NCBI GenBank assembly: GCA_963921195.1
Contig: OY992536.1
Span: 237,558,023 to 237,622,022 of the forward strand
Direction of reading: 5' to 3'
Origin: Pegoplata infirma
Lineage: Eukaryota; Arthropoda; Insecta; Diptera; Anthomyiidae
DNA: 64,000 bases
Made by a program: the position numbers and the translations under genes. The notes below the pieces were generated by a model, which was not told the origin of the DNA, ran no database searches, and saw only the letters and a program-made list of their open reading frames with translations. This document shows, piece by piece, positions 44,540-53,509 of the stretch (positions within the stretch are counted from its first letter, which is position 1; each line of letters opens with the position of its first letter).

Positions 44540-45180
44540 ATCTTCGACTTTTTCTGCATAGAAGAAATGGATCTGAAACTTTTTTGTATAGAAAAAATCT
44601 CAGAATCTGACACTTTTTCTGTATACGAAAAATTTTTCAGATTCTGATACATTTCTTTTAAACAAAAATTCTGAGACTCTGAGACATTTTTCGTACAGAA
44701 AAATTATCATACTCTGAGATATTATCGTACATAAAACTTATCAGAGTCTGAGCATTTTTCGTTCAGAAAAATTCTCAGATCCTGAGACATTTTTCGTATT
44801 GAAAAATTCTCAGACTCTGAGACAATTTTCGCATAGAAAAACTCTCATACTATAAGACATTTTTTTGTATGGAAAAATTCTCAGACTCTGAGAAATTTTT
44901 GCTGTAGAAAAATTCTTAGATTCTGAAAAATTTTTCGCGTAGAAAAACTCTCTAATTCTGTGACATTTTTCGCATATAAAAATTCTCAAATTTTAAGACA
45001 ATTTTCGTACTGAGAAATTCTGAAATTCTGAAAAATTCTCAGATTTTGAGACATTTTTTGTATAGAAAAATGTTTACATTCTGAAGCATTTATAGCAAAA
45101 TCTCAGATATTTTGTTTAGTAAAATTTTTTAGAAATATTTTTTCGTTATAGAAAAAATTTTCAGATACTGGGTAATTTTC
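44540..45180 (+). repeat. Dual-palindrome ~35 bp array, segment 11
   Basis: It contains about 16 units of ATTCTCAGACTCTGAGACA and TTTTTCGTATTGAAAAAT. The first unit or two may be in the other direction (AGAATCTGACACTTTTTC). The array fades at about 45,180. Confidence 0.8.
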
Positions 45181-45420
45181 CGTTAAAATGTTGACATCAG
45201 TTATCAAAGTTTAAATTTTTTTGTTTATTAATAAATATAATTTTAAAGAAAAAAAAAGTTAAAATGTTAAACTCTTTTTTTTTTTTTTTGTAAATATTTT
45301 CCATCACCCATTGTGAAAAACACTATAAAAAAGACAAAATATGAATGAATATTCTGTACAATGAATGAATGAAAGAAAAAAAATCAACAACTGTTTCGCA
45401 AACGTAAATTACCCAGAAAG

Positions 45421-45456
45421 AACGTGACTTTGGCGCGAAAACGTGTAGGTCACGTT
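45421..45456 (+). promoter_or_regulatory. E2F-consensus site inside an inverted repeat
   Basis: TTTGGCGCGAAA at 45429-45440 matches the E2F/DP consensus TTTSGCGCGAAA exactly. It lies between AACGTGAC (45421-45428) and its exact reverse complement GTCACGTT (45449-45456). E2F regulates cell-cycle genes. A perfect 12-mer of this GC content is rare by chance in such AT-rich DNA. Function is inference. Confidence 0.35.
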
Positions 45457-45592
45457 TCATTTCGGTAAAAAAAAAATAGCTGTAAAAATGGCAGCAATGG
45501 CCCAACCAAGCCAGTTTTTGCTACTCTTGGATTCTGTTGTATATTTATTATATTTTGTTTTTTTTTTGCAGTTACTATCAAAAGTTGAGGGT

Positions 45593-45625
45593 GTATAAAA
45601 GGGTTTTGCTGTCAACTCAAACACA
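45593..45625 (+). promoter_or_regulatory. Possible TATA-type core promoter
   Basis: GTGTATAAAAGGG is a strong TATA match, with TCAACTC about 22-25 bases downstream as a weak initiator candidate. It lies ~155 bp after the E2F-like site. A caution: the mini-me 3' end also contains GAGGGTATAAAAG, so this could be a decayed repeat end. Confidence 0.25.
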
Positions 45626-46826
45626 TGTACTGTAAAACACCATATACATAAATTTTTAACCAAAAAATTCTCAAAAAAAAAAAAAAATGAAATTATAGTT
45701 TCATTGGTGTCAGTTGATGTTGCCTGCCGCCGTTGCTCTGGATGCTTCTGTTGCTGTTGCACGCTGATGTTGTAAATATACATAAATAAGCTGCACACAT
45801 ATTTACTTGGAAAATGTAGAAAAAATGTAATTGGAACTGAAGCTACGTGTTGTATATGTTTTTACATCATTTTGATGTTTGATCATGCAGATGTATATGC
45901 TACGAATATTTTAAAATAATTATATTTATGAACAGTTGTACTTAGATAAATAGCAAAATGCGTTAGACATGATTTCAAAATTTAATACATCAAGGGTCAT
46001 TTAAGGAAATGTACTATTCGGTCAAATCGGTCTAGAACTCCAATAATGATTACATATACGTAAGCCTTATGAATTTGAATGCGAAACCAAAAGGCTAAAA
46101 ACTCTTAAAATAAGACCAACAAACTAAAATTGTGAAAAATATTTTCGGCGAAAAAAATTGTTTTATGTAAAAAAAAATTTTTGGTATTATAAAATAGTAT
46201 TGTTTTAAAATAAAATTTTTCAAAAAATCGAAAACAATATTAACTGGTCAATAGAGTGTCCCTTATTTTGGAAATGTTGGAAATGTTGAGACGGTACCCC
46301 CTCATTTTTTCCATTTGAAGAAAAAATAACTCAGGAAAATTTTACGCCCCTGAGACCACGCCTTCCCTACGCGACGGGTCCTCAAAGAGCGGGACCTTAA
46401 AAATCATTTTTCCAACCAAACCAAAAAAAATTTTTTTTTTGATTTTTTGTTATTAATTATAATACAACTTGGTTAGCTTATTCACGACAAAAAATAAGCT
46501 AACCAAGTTGGGGTCCTACAGTAAAATTTTTTTAAAAAATATATAGTACAAACATTTTCACAAATAAGATTTAAATTTTAAAACTTAAAAACCACACGTA
46601 AGAACTCTTGTAAACATTTTTAAGGAATTTGTTTTTAAAGTTTGAAAATTTAAAAAAAAAAATGGAATGTAGACCATTTTTAAAGAAGTTTGGTAAATTT
46701 TCATTAAAAAAGGTCTGAAAATTTACCACACTCCAAAAAAAACTTTTCACTTGGTAAAAAGCTTGTAAAATTACAAAATTATTGGTAAAATAACAAGGAA
46801 TTATTGTCAAATAGTACTGCATAAAT

Positions 46827-47193
46827 AAGGGCCAGGATATTGTGGTAGGTGGAGATGCCAATGCTCAATATACATTGTGGGGAAGCACTGACATCAAGAG
46901 GCGAGGTGAGTCCCTTTTTGATTACCTTCTATCTACTAATTTAGTTATATGTAAAAAGGGAAATAAACCGACATTCTATAACTCAATTAGGGAACAAGTT
47001 ATTGATATAACTTTGGTCTCGAATACGGACTCGGTAAGAATTTCAGACTGTAGGGATACTCTTCAGCATTGATCTCTCAATATAGAGTAGGATCCCTTAT
47101 AGGAACCCCAAGAAAACGAACTGGGTTAAATTCCGAAGCCTTGTTAGAGCATTACCGGCCCCAGAAAAGGATAAACCGGTCAGCATACAGTAT
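46827..47193 (+). pseudogene. Endonuclease C-terminal fragment of copy B
   Basis: VVGGDANAQYTLWGSTDIKR and PTFYNSIREQVIDITLVSNT are the last motifs of the apurinic-like endonuclease domain (GDANAH-W and DITLVS), which nicks the target to prime reverse transcription. A stop at 47,070 and frame changes follow. Up to about 47,240 the text still resembles the linker after the endonuclease, then it jumps into the polymerase. Confidence 0.78.
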
Positions 47194-48690
47194 TTGGAGG
47201 AATCTGTTTGCTTAGTGACGAACACCCTTAGGGAAATTTATCTTAAACCACAAAACCACAATACCGCAAAGGATTACAGACCTATCAGTCTGTCATCGTT
47301 TCTATTGAAAACACTGCAAAGACTGGTAGATGTCTATGTGAGAAGTATCCTCACATCAGACAACTTCAGCGAGGCCAAACACGCCTATCTTAAGGGTAGG
47401 TCTGTTGAGACGGCTTTAAGTGATGTTGTCGGTTTGATTGAGGATACTCTTCACAAAAAAGAGTACGTTTTGGCATCATTTCTGGACGTGGAAGGCGCGT
47501 TCAACAATGTCAAAATATCGTCAATTCGCAATGCTCTACGAAATACAGGCACGGACACACAGATTACTCTATGGACGGGCAACATGTTGAAAAGCAGAGC
47601 GATTAACTCGAAGATAGGAGATAGTGAAGCGAGGAAAGTAGTTACAAGGGGCACACCACAAGGGGGGGGGGGGGTGATCTCTCCTCTTCTGTGGAATCTT
47701 GTAATAAATGAAATCCTCGAGTCACTCAACGGAATGGGCATCAAGGTGGTTGCCTATGCTGATGACGTTGTGATCCTAATCGGAGGTAAGTTTTTACCAA
47801 CGATTAGTGAAATCATGGAATCAGAAATTAAGATACTCTTGACGTGGGCAAGGGACAATGGTCTGGGAGTCAATCCCTCCAAAACCAAACTCGTCTTGTT
47901 CACGAAAAGGACTAAGATAGACAGGTTTGTTCTTCCCAAACTAGATGGAATCTTCCTAGAACTATCCAATGAGGCGAAATACCTGGGTGTAATCCTGGAC
48001 TCAAAGCTTTCCTGGAAAAGGAATACGGAGGAAAGGATGAAAAAGTTGTTATGTGCTTTTTACACCTGCAGAAGAACTTTCGGTAGAAGGTGGGGTCTAA
48101 AACCGTATATTATCCACTGGATGTATGGTGCGATAATTAGACCAATACTTACCTATGGAGCCCTTGTGTGGTGGAAAGCAGCGGATAAGAAATCATATCT
48201 CTGCAACCTACAGAAAGTACAGCGACTGACGTGCGTGGGTATCACTGGTGCTATTAGATCATTACCCCAGGCCGGTCTGGAAGTGATACTACACATTCAA
48301 CCCGTAGATATCTACATCAAGAGCACAGCAGCAAAATCGGCTCTTAGGTTAAGAGAGTCACTAATGCTTAAGCAACGCTCTTGGGGACACTCGACAATAT
48401 TAAGTACGGTGGGCGGGTCGGAATTAGAACGGAAAACCGACTATACCTCACCGCAGACGAACTTTAATAGGAACTTCGAAGTCCAAATACCGAGTAGGGA
48501 GGACTGGGCGGCAAACTCTGTTATGACGGGGAATGCGATCTCAATTTTCACGGACGGATCGAAGATGGAGATGGGTACGGGTTCGGGGGTATACTCTGAA
48601 TGCCTCGAAATCAGGGCCTCAGTGAGGCTCCCGGACAGGTGTAGTGTTTTCCAGGCCGAGGTTTTGCAATTGACAAAGCCGCGCAGGTGA
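47194..48690 (+). pseudogene. Reverse transcriptase and start of RNase H, copy B
   Basis: The 498-codon frame begins in the linker and joins at about 47,250 directly to AKDYRPISLSSFLLKTLQRL, so fingers-domain sequence is deleted. Motifs: ASFLDVEGAFNNV, GTPQGGGG-VISPLLWNL, AYADDVVILI, GLGVNPSKTKLVLF and YGALVWWKAAD. The catalytic YADD is intact. GTPQGG carries two extra glycine codons in a run of 13 G (47,662-47,674), an in-frame expansion in a loop that contacts the template. RNase H begins FTDGSKMEMGTG (48,546) and FQAEV, and a frameshift at about 48,668 ends it. Confidence 0.85.
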
Positions 48691-49355
48691 TTATGACAGA
48701 GAATCTAAGTCCTTGCGCCATCAACATTTTTTGTGGACAGTCTTGCAGCTCTGAAGGCCTTGAGTCACACACTGTAAAATCGAGAATTGTTAGTAATTGT
48801 ATACAATCCCTTCATCGAATCAGTCAGCACACAGTCAAGCAAATCTGGGTCCCTGGACATAGTGGGGTCAGTGGTAACGAATTAGCTGATGCATGTGCAA
48901 GAAATGGCTCCGAGTCGGCGGGAGAACGTGTCGAACCTGATATCTCGGTTCCTATAGTGGAGCTGATGAACGAAATTGATAGGATATCGGATAATATGAT
49001 GAGGGATAGGTGGATATCGCTGACCACGTGCAGGATATCGCGAACCATGTGGCCACTGCCAAATCCTAAGAGGACAGAAAGTCTTCTTACCTTTGGCAAA
49101 CGGACGGTCAGCCTATTAGTAGGAGTACTGACAGGACACTGTATAATCGGCCAAATGGCCGTTCGTATGGGAATTTCTGACAGGGACTTTTGCAGAAGTT
49201 GTGGAAAGGTGGAGGAGGAGGAGTCGGTGAGGCACTTGTTGTGTGAATGTCTGGGTCTGATGAAACGTCGTCTTAAGTATTTGGGGCAACGATTTTTTGA
49301 TGTCCTAGATTGTCTAAACAGTGTCACATTGACATCGGGGTGGTTTGAGAGGTAG
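48687..49355 (+). pseudogene. Rest of RNase H and C-terminus, copy B
   Basis: The frame continues RNase H after the shift: KQIWVPGHSGVSGNELADAC holds the late His and Asp motif. Between about 48,728 and 48,765 the frame is out of register by compensating indels, so the expected VDS (third catalytic Asp) is read as CGQS. The C-terminus has FCRSCGKVEEEESVRHLLCE, a C-x2-C-x10-H-x4-C zinc-knuckle-like motif. Confidence 0.82.
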
Positions 49356-49390
49356 AATTTTGGGCCTTATGGCCTCCGAGTGAATTCAAA

Positions 49391-50617
49391 TAGGAGGTAT
49401 CAAAAAAAAGTTACAAACTTTTCTTGTAATTTTACAAGTTTTGTAATTGAGTGCAGGAAAGAATTTTCGAAAAGTACTAACAACACTGTGCAACAAATGT
49501 GGTTCTTTGAATGTATCTTGGACAGTACCAAAAAAAATTGTTTTTTAAAAGTATTATATCTAATTCTGAGTTAAAAAATGTTAAGTTCAGTAAAATTTTA
49601 TGGCGGTTCTTTTCTTTGAATTTATTAACCCTCTGCCTCCCATATTTAGGGGTAATTTTTTTTAATATCCTCATAGACCACCAATAAAACGTGCGTTTAA
49701 AGGGTTAAAATGTTTTACAAAAATGTTCATCATCAAAAATTCGCAAGAAAAGTGTAAAATGCTTAAAAAATTAAAATTGTAAGTTATAACATACCATTAA
49801 ATTGTTTTTCAGCAAAGTCGTATGAAATAAGTCGAAAAATGTTATAAATCTGCATCTGACATAAATTACGATAATAAATGTCTTCAGTAGAATTTGATGA
49901 CGGTTCTTTTCTTAGATCAAATTAACCATCTGTCTCCCAAGGGGTCATTTTGACCCTTTTTCAAATATCCTCGTAGAATACGCCTAAGGTTTGTGTTTAT
50001 AGGGTTAAAATGTTCTACACATTTTCTGCATCATCGTTCGATATAAGAAAAAATTTTGAAAAAGGAAAATTCTTAGTTATCATAATTAGTTAAATTAGGT
50101 TTACCAAAATACTTTACATTTTTACTTATTCTAAACTTTTCGCAAGAACTTTTGGCCTTTAACAACCCCTAGAGATATTTGATGCAGAACATGTTTGTAG
50201 TACGTTTTAACCCCTTAAAGGCACGTTTTAGTGGTGACATAGTTAGCTCTTTACTACGAAGGGTCAAAAAATTTCCTTTTTTGAAATCATGCCCAAAGAC
50301 AGAATTGTATGGTTTTTAAAATTTTATTCTCTTAAATTTGAAAATCTTTCATTGCTCTATTTTTTTGAATACATCTTGGATAATCAATGTTTAATTTTAG
50401 GTATTTTCGCTCTTTCCATTTAGCACATGTAGCGATTTTCAGGAAAATTCGTTTTTTTAACCATTATTATGTATTTTTTGCTTTGTCCAAAATTTTAGGA
50501 AAAATTAACTAAAGTTCTATTGAATATTGTATATTTGGCCTTTATTATACAGTTTTTTGATGGCTTGGTGTGCTGCCATTGAAAAATGGTATAAGCTTTT
50601 AAAAAGTTGTTAAATTT
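49391..50617. other. AT-rich DNA with a diverged ~0.3 kb direct duplication
   Basis: GGCGGTTCTTTTCTTTGAAT, TTAACCCTCTGCCTCCCATA and AAAGGGTTAAAATGTTTTAC (49,600-49,720) return as GACGGTTCTTTTCTTAGATC, TTAACCATCTGTCTCCCAAG and TATAGGGTTAAAATGTTCTA (49,898-50,020), about 300 bp apart. A third, inverted trace (TTTTAACCCCTTAAAGGCAC) is at 50,204. No gene. Confidence 0.5.
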
Positions 50618-50830
50618 TTATACCCTCCACTCTGTTGATAGAGGGTATATGTATATAAGTTTGTCATTCCGTATGTAACACATTGAAATATTGGTTTAGG
50701 ACCCCATAAAGTATATATATTCATGATCCTTGATGGATTTTAAGTCGATCTAGCGATGTTCGTCTGTCTGTCTGTTGAAATCATGTTTTCGGCAAAAATC
50801 CGCAACCGATGATATGGCGTGGCAGCGCGC
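50618..50830 (+). mobile_element. Mini-me-like element, 5' part only
   Basis: The copy has TTTTTATACCCTCCACTCTG, the inverted GAGGGTATATGTATATAAG, GTAACACATTGAAATATTGG, CATAAAGTATATATATTC, the CGATGTTCGTCTGTCTGTC core, then CGATGATATGGCGTGGCAGC. The conserved body and 3' end are absent. Confidence 0.7.
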
Positions 50831-51645
50831 CATTTTGTAGTTTATATTGTTTTTTGGCTTGTTGGCTTGTTAGTTGTTATTTATATCAATAGAAGTAAAA
50901 AACACGTAGTGTGTGTTATACACGTGGTTGCTTTTATATAATTTTCATACATACTTATAAAATATTTTTTTTTTTAAATATTTACATTGCACTATGGTTC
51001 CCATCATCATAATTTTTTTTCTCTGAATTGTAAAAAAAAATATTTTTTTTGAGTGTAAAATTTTTTGTGTGTTCAGTTTAATTTGAGTGACGTTTTTATC
51101 AACAAGTAAATTCTTGATAAAACTAATCTAAATTTCCCATTTTTGTTCATAAATTCTTGATCGATTTTTCAGAGAATTACTAAAATTAGAGTAAAATATT
51201 ATTTTAGAAAAAGACTGATGTATGGGCACTCTGGGATCGTTTTCCTGTAAGAAATTTTTTAATACGAAGAAATGTTCCATATACGAACATTTTTCACCGG
51301 GTTTTCATGAAAGTACTTGCCCTAATGATCATTTATTTATTTTTTATGCTGTATTTTCCATCCATTCACATTTTTCCTCCCTAAAATCCACTGTGCAATA
51401 TGCGTGGCTATGTGTAAGTAAAGTGAAACGCTTATGTGTACGTGTTGCTTATTTAGAGATGTGATGATATACTAAACGATTGATGTTGCTACAACGAATT
51501 GTAGCTATTGTTACTATTTTACTACGTGGCACGTCTCAAAAGTTTAAAGATAATCGCAACAGCTAAATTTAAAATACACCACTGCTTACTTAAAATATAA
51601 TCACAATTAAAATGTATATTACTTTTAAAGCGCAAGAAAAACTAA
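50831..51645. other. AT-rich DNA without a recognisable gene
   Basis: No reading frame is convincing. The 80-codon frame at 51,222 has a mixed composition but no recognisable motif, no promoter and no splice context. Confidence 0.4.
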
Positions 51646-51699
51646 CAAGGGAAGTCTCCCTCCGATCTTCATGGAATTGGTTTTATTCTTTAGAGCAGT

Positions 51700-52053
51700 A
51701 GTGCGATTCAGTAACTTTTTTAACGAAATTATCGATATCGTTAACTTACGAGAATTGTCGGTTGTTTTAACGAATATGTGATTCTATAAATTTTTAAGTT
51801 ATCGACAAGAATTAACGACAAAAATAGTTAATTTGAAATTTGTTTATTTTGAAATTGTTCTGAGAACCGAAAATTTTCGTTAACTTTAAATTCAAAAAAA
51901 TTTTTGTTGATAACTTAACGATTTTCAATAACGACAAAGTTCGGTAGAAAAATGTTATAGAATCGGTTTCAAAGACAATTGTCGACAGTTAACGATTTTG
52001 GACAATATAACTACCGATTTTTGTCGTTAAAAAGTTAGTGAATTGCGCTACAG
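51700..52053. mobile_element. Nested MITE with AGTGCGATTCA ends
   Basis: GTAGTGCGATTCAGTAACTT on the left is mirrored by AAGTTAGTGAATTGCGCTAC on the right; AACTTTTTTAACGA / TCGTTAAAAAGTT follows. The interior is full of GTTAACGA / TCGTTAAC words. The related element at 9299 suggests an empty site like TAGATCAGAAAAAAGGGAC, so the insertion point is near AGAGCAG, but the duplication is too blurred to define. Confidence 0.6.
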
Positions 52054-52186
52054 GAGAAATAAAGGGACACATATTTATTTATTTTTGCTGCCCAAATTCA
52101 TATTTAGTGGATGCAAATGAGAGGGGATGAAACTGTAATTTTTAAGTTTCTTTTTTTTTTTGTTTATCTCCTCTGTTATGCAAGTT

Positions 52187-52652
52187 ACCTACACAGAAAA
52201 AAACGATTTGTTATATTGACCCCCATATTTGTGAATACAATAAAATTTTACACTGAAAGTGCTCCTTTACAGAAATTTGTAATATCAACAAACGTTTGTA
52301 AGTTTTGATTGTTGAAAAAAAAATAGTTTTTGTCATCAAAAAAATTCAACAAACACAATTAATTGATCTGACAAAAGTAAAAAACCACAATTTTTTCAAC
52401 AAAGAAATTTAACAAACACAAACACAATTTGTTGATCTGACAAATGATTTTTTTTTAACAAAGAAATTTAACAAACACAAACACTATTTGTTGACATGAT
52501 AAAAAAATTTTGAAATAAAATTACTTGACTGAGTTTGCTGAAAACAAAATCGAATTTTTGTATAATGGACTACCAGGCGGCCGTTTTTACTAAATGTTTG
52601 GTTGATTTGCAATAGATGTTTGTTGAACGATTTGACGATTTTGTTTTCTATG
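52187..52652. mobile_element. Nested MITE with CTACACAGAAAA ends
   Basis: The left end CCTACACAGAAAAAAACG and the right end CGATTTTGTTTTCTATGTAGG are inverted. Inside, ATTTAACAAACACAAACACA plus TTTGTTGATCTGACAAA occurs about three times in tandem. Confidence 0.6.
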
Positions 52653-52839
52653 TAGGGAGCCTTCCCTTGTAATATAAGTACTGCCCTCGCAGTGTCTTTT
52701 TTTTGCATTATTTTTGGGTGGTGCGGATTTGCCGCACTATTATTTTGCAAATCCACATTTTCTGTTTGTGCGTGCGTGTTTAAATAGAGTACAGAGTATT
52801 AAATTCTTTGTTATTCGTTATTCCACAAAACTACAACTG

Positions 52840-52957
52840 ACCGTTATCAGCAGCAAAATGTTGTTATATAAGAACAAAAAACAAAAAAACGAACAACAGC
52901 AACAACAACGAAATAAAAACTCCCAGCATCATTTACATTTTACGTTTTTAATACATG
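52840..52957 (+). other. Possible untranslated exon ending at a splice donor
   Basis: The sequence CCGTTATCAGCAGCAAAATG, then CAACAGCAACAACAACGAAA and CCCAGCATCATTTACA leads to CAT|GTAAGTACGTG at 52,956, a strong donor. CAA/CAG-rich untranslated exons are common in flies. No coding frame longer than 84 codons is open and none looks like a known protein. Pure inference. Confidence 0.22.
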
Positions 52958-53068
52958 TAAGTACGTGATCATGAAACACTGATGATACTTATGGTATTGT
53001 TGAAATTCGCAGAACTTTTTTTTTTCATATTTAAACTCCTGTTTTATATACATAAGTTTTTTTTTAAC

Positions 53069-53105
53069 TCCAATACAGTGTCACTTTTTATGACACTGTA
53101 TTGGA
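53069..53105. repeat. Perfect 15 bp hairpin
   Basis: TCCAATACAGTGTCA and TGACACTGTATTGGA are exact reverse complements, separated by 7 bases (CTTTTTA). The hairpin is too short for a microRNA precursor. Confidence 0.85.
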
Positions 53106-53509
53106 ATACAATGCTGTTGTGTGTTTTGTAATGTAGATTAACATGATGTGTAACTTAAATCAAAACATTTAACCTCCATTCCCAGGAGGCAGGATATATT
53201 ATATCAAATAAAAATGATGGTGAATTTATGTAGAACTTAATTAAAACCCATTAGGAAATGCAAATATGAAATCACTTTGTTACACTCTGCTACATGAATT
53301 TAAATTTGGAATAAGAATCCATTTGCCGAACAATTGTCTCGAAATCGCTTCTAGAGGGGTGAAATGTAAGACCGGGCTTCATTAATTTTTTATACCCCAA
53401 AACTTTTTATGAACAAACCTACTCCCTATCTCCACTCCTTAAAGAGCCTCCCATACAAAATTTTATTTTTATATATATTCGGGAAAATGTTGTGAACTAA
53501 CTACAGCCT

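Larger units (their letters stand above)
45181..46826. other. Low-copy DNA with a possible promoter, then AT-rich repeats
   Basis: From 45,300 to 45,980 no repeat family recurs and the composition is more even: TTGCCTGCCGCCGTTGCTCT and the CAG-type stretch 45,715-45,770 look like untranslated exon sequence of a fly gene. After 46,250 there is repeat-like sequence, including a hairpin of AACTTGGTTAGCTTATT and AATAAGCTAACCAAGTT at 46,466-46,513. No coding frame is convincing. Confidence 0.4.
46827..49390 (+). mobile_element. LOA/R1-type non-LTR retrotransposon, deleted copy B
   Basis: This is a GC-richer island holding, in order, the end of an endonuclease domain, reverse transcriptase, RNase H and a C-terminal zinc-knuckle-like motif. 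The same family as copy A, with different decay. A large part between endonuclease and polymerase is missing. The 5' edge is a truncation near 46,827; the 3' edge near 49,390 lacks the TAACC tail seen in copy A. CTTGTAAAATTACAA (46,752) and TTGTAATTTTACAAG (49,425) are exact inverted copies on either side and may belong to an older host element. Confidence 0.82.
51646..52669. mobile_element. Harbinger-like element with TAA duplication, holding two nested MITEs
   Basis: The left end CAAGGGAAGTCTCCCTCCG and the right end (reverse complement) CAAGGGAAGGCTCCC are inverted. TAA lies on both sides (51643-51645, 52670-52672). GATCTTCATGGAATTGGTTT follows the left end, as in the 9299-12384 element. 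Inner sequence is mostly two further inverted-repeat elements. Noncoding. Confidence 0.7.
52670..53479. other. Low-copy DNA with a possible noncoding exon
   Basis: No repeat family recurs between 52,700 and 53,060. The stretch has CAGCAGCAAAATG, ACAACAGCAACAACAACG and a good splice donor, and is described separately. At 53,069-53,105 lies a perfect 15 bp hairpin. From 53,370 to 53,470 there is a decayed piece of the large palindrome family (AAGACCGGGCTTCATTAATT, CTCCCTATCTCCACTCC). Confidence 0.4.

Noticed and set aside
26040..45180. Regularly spaced short repeats that look like a CRISPR array
   Set aside because: Units are tandem, diverged and have no unique spacers; the DNA is eukaryotic and no Cas gene exists.
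45457..45798. Reverse-strand 113-codon frame with QQQQ
   Set aside because: Mixed composition with a phenylalanine run from poly-A, no known domain; more likely untranslated or intronic DNA.
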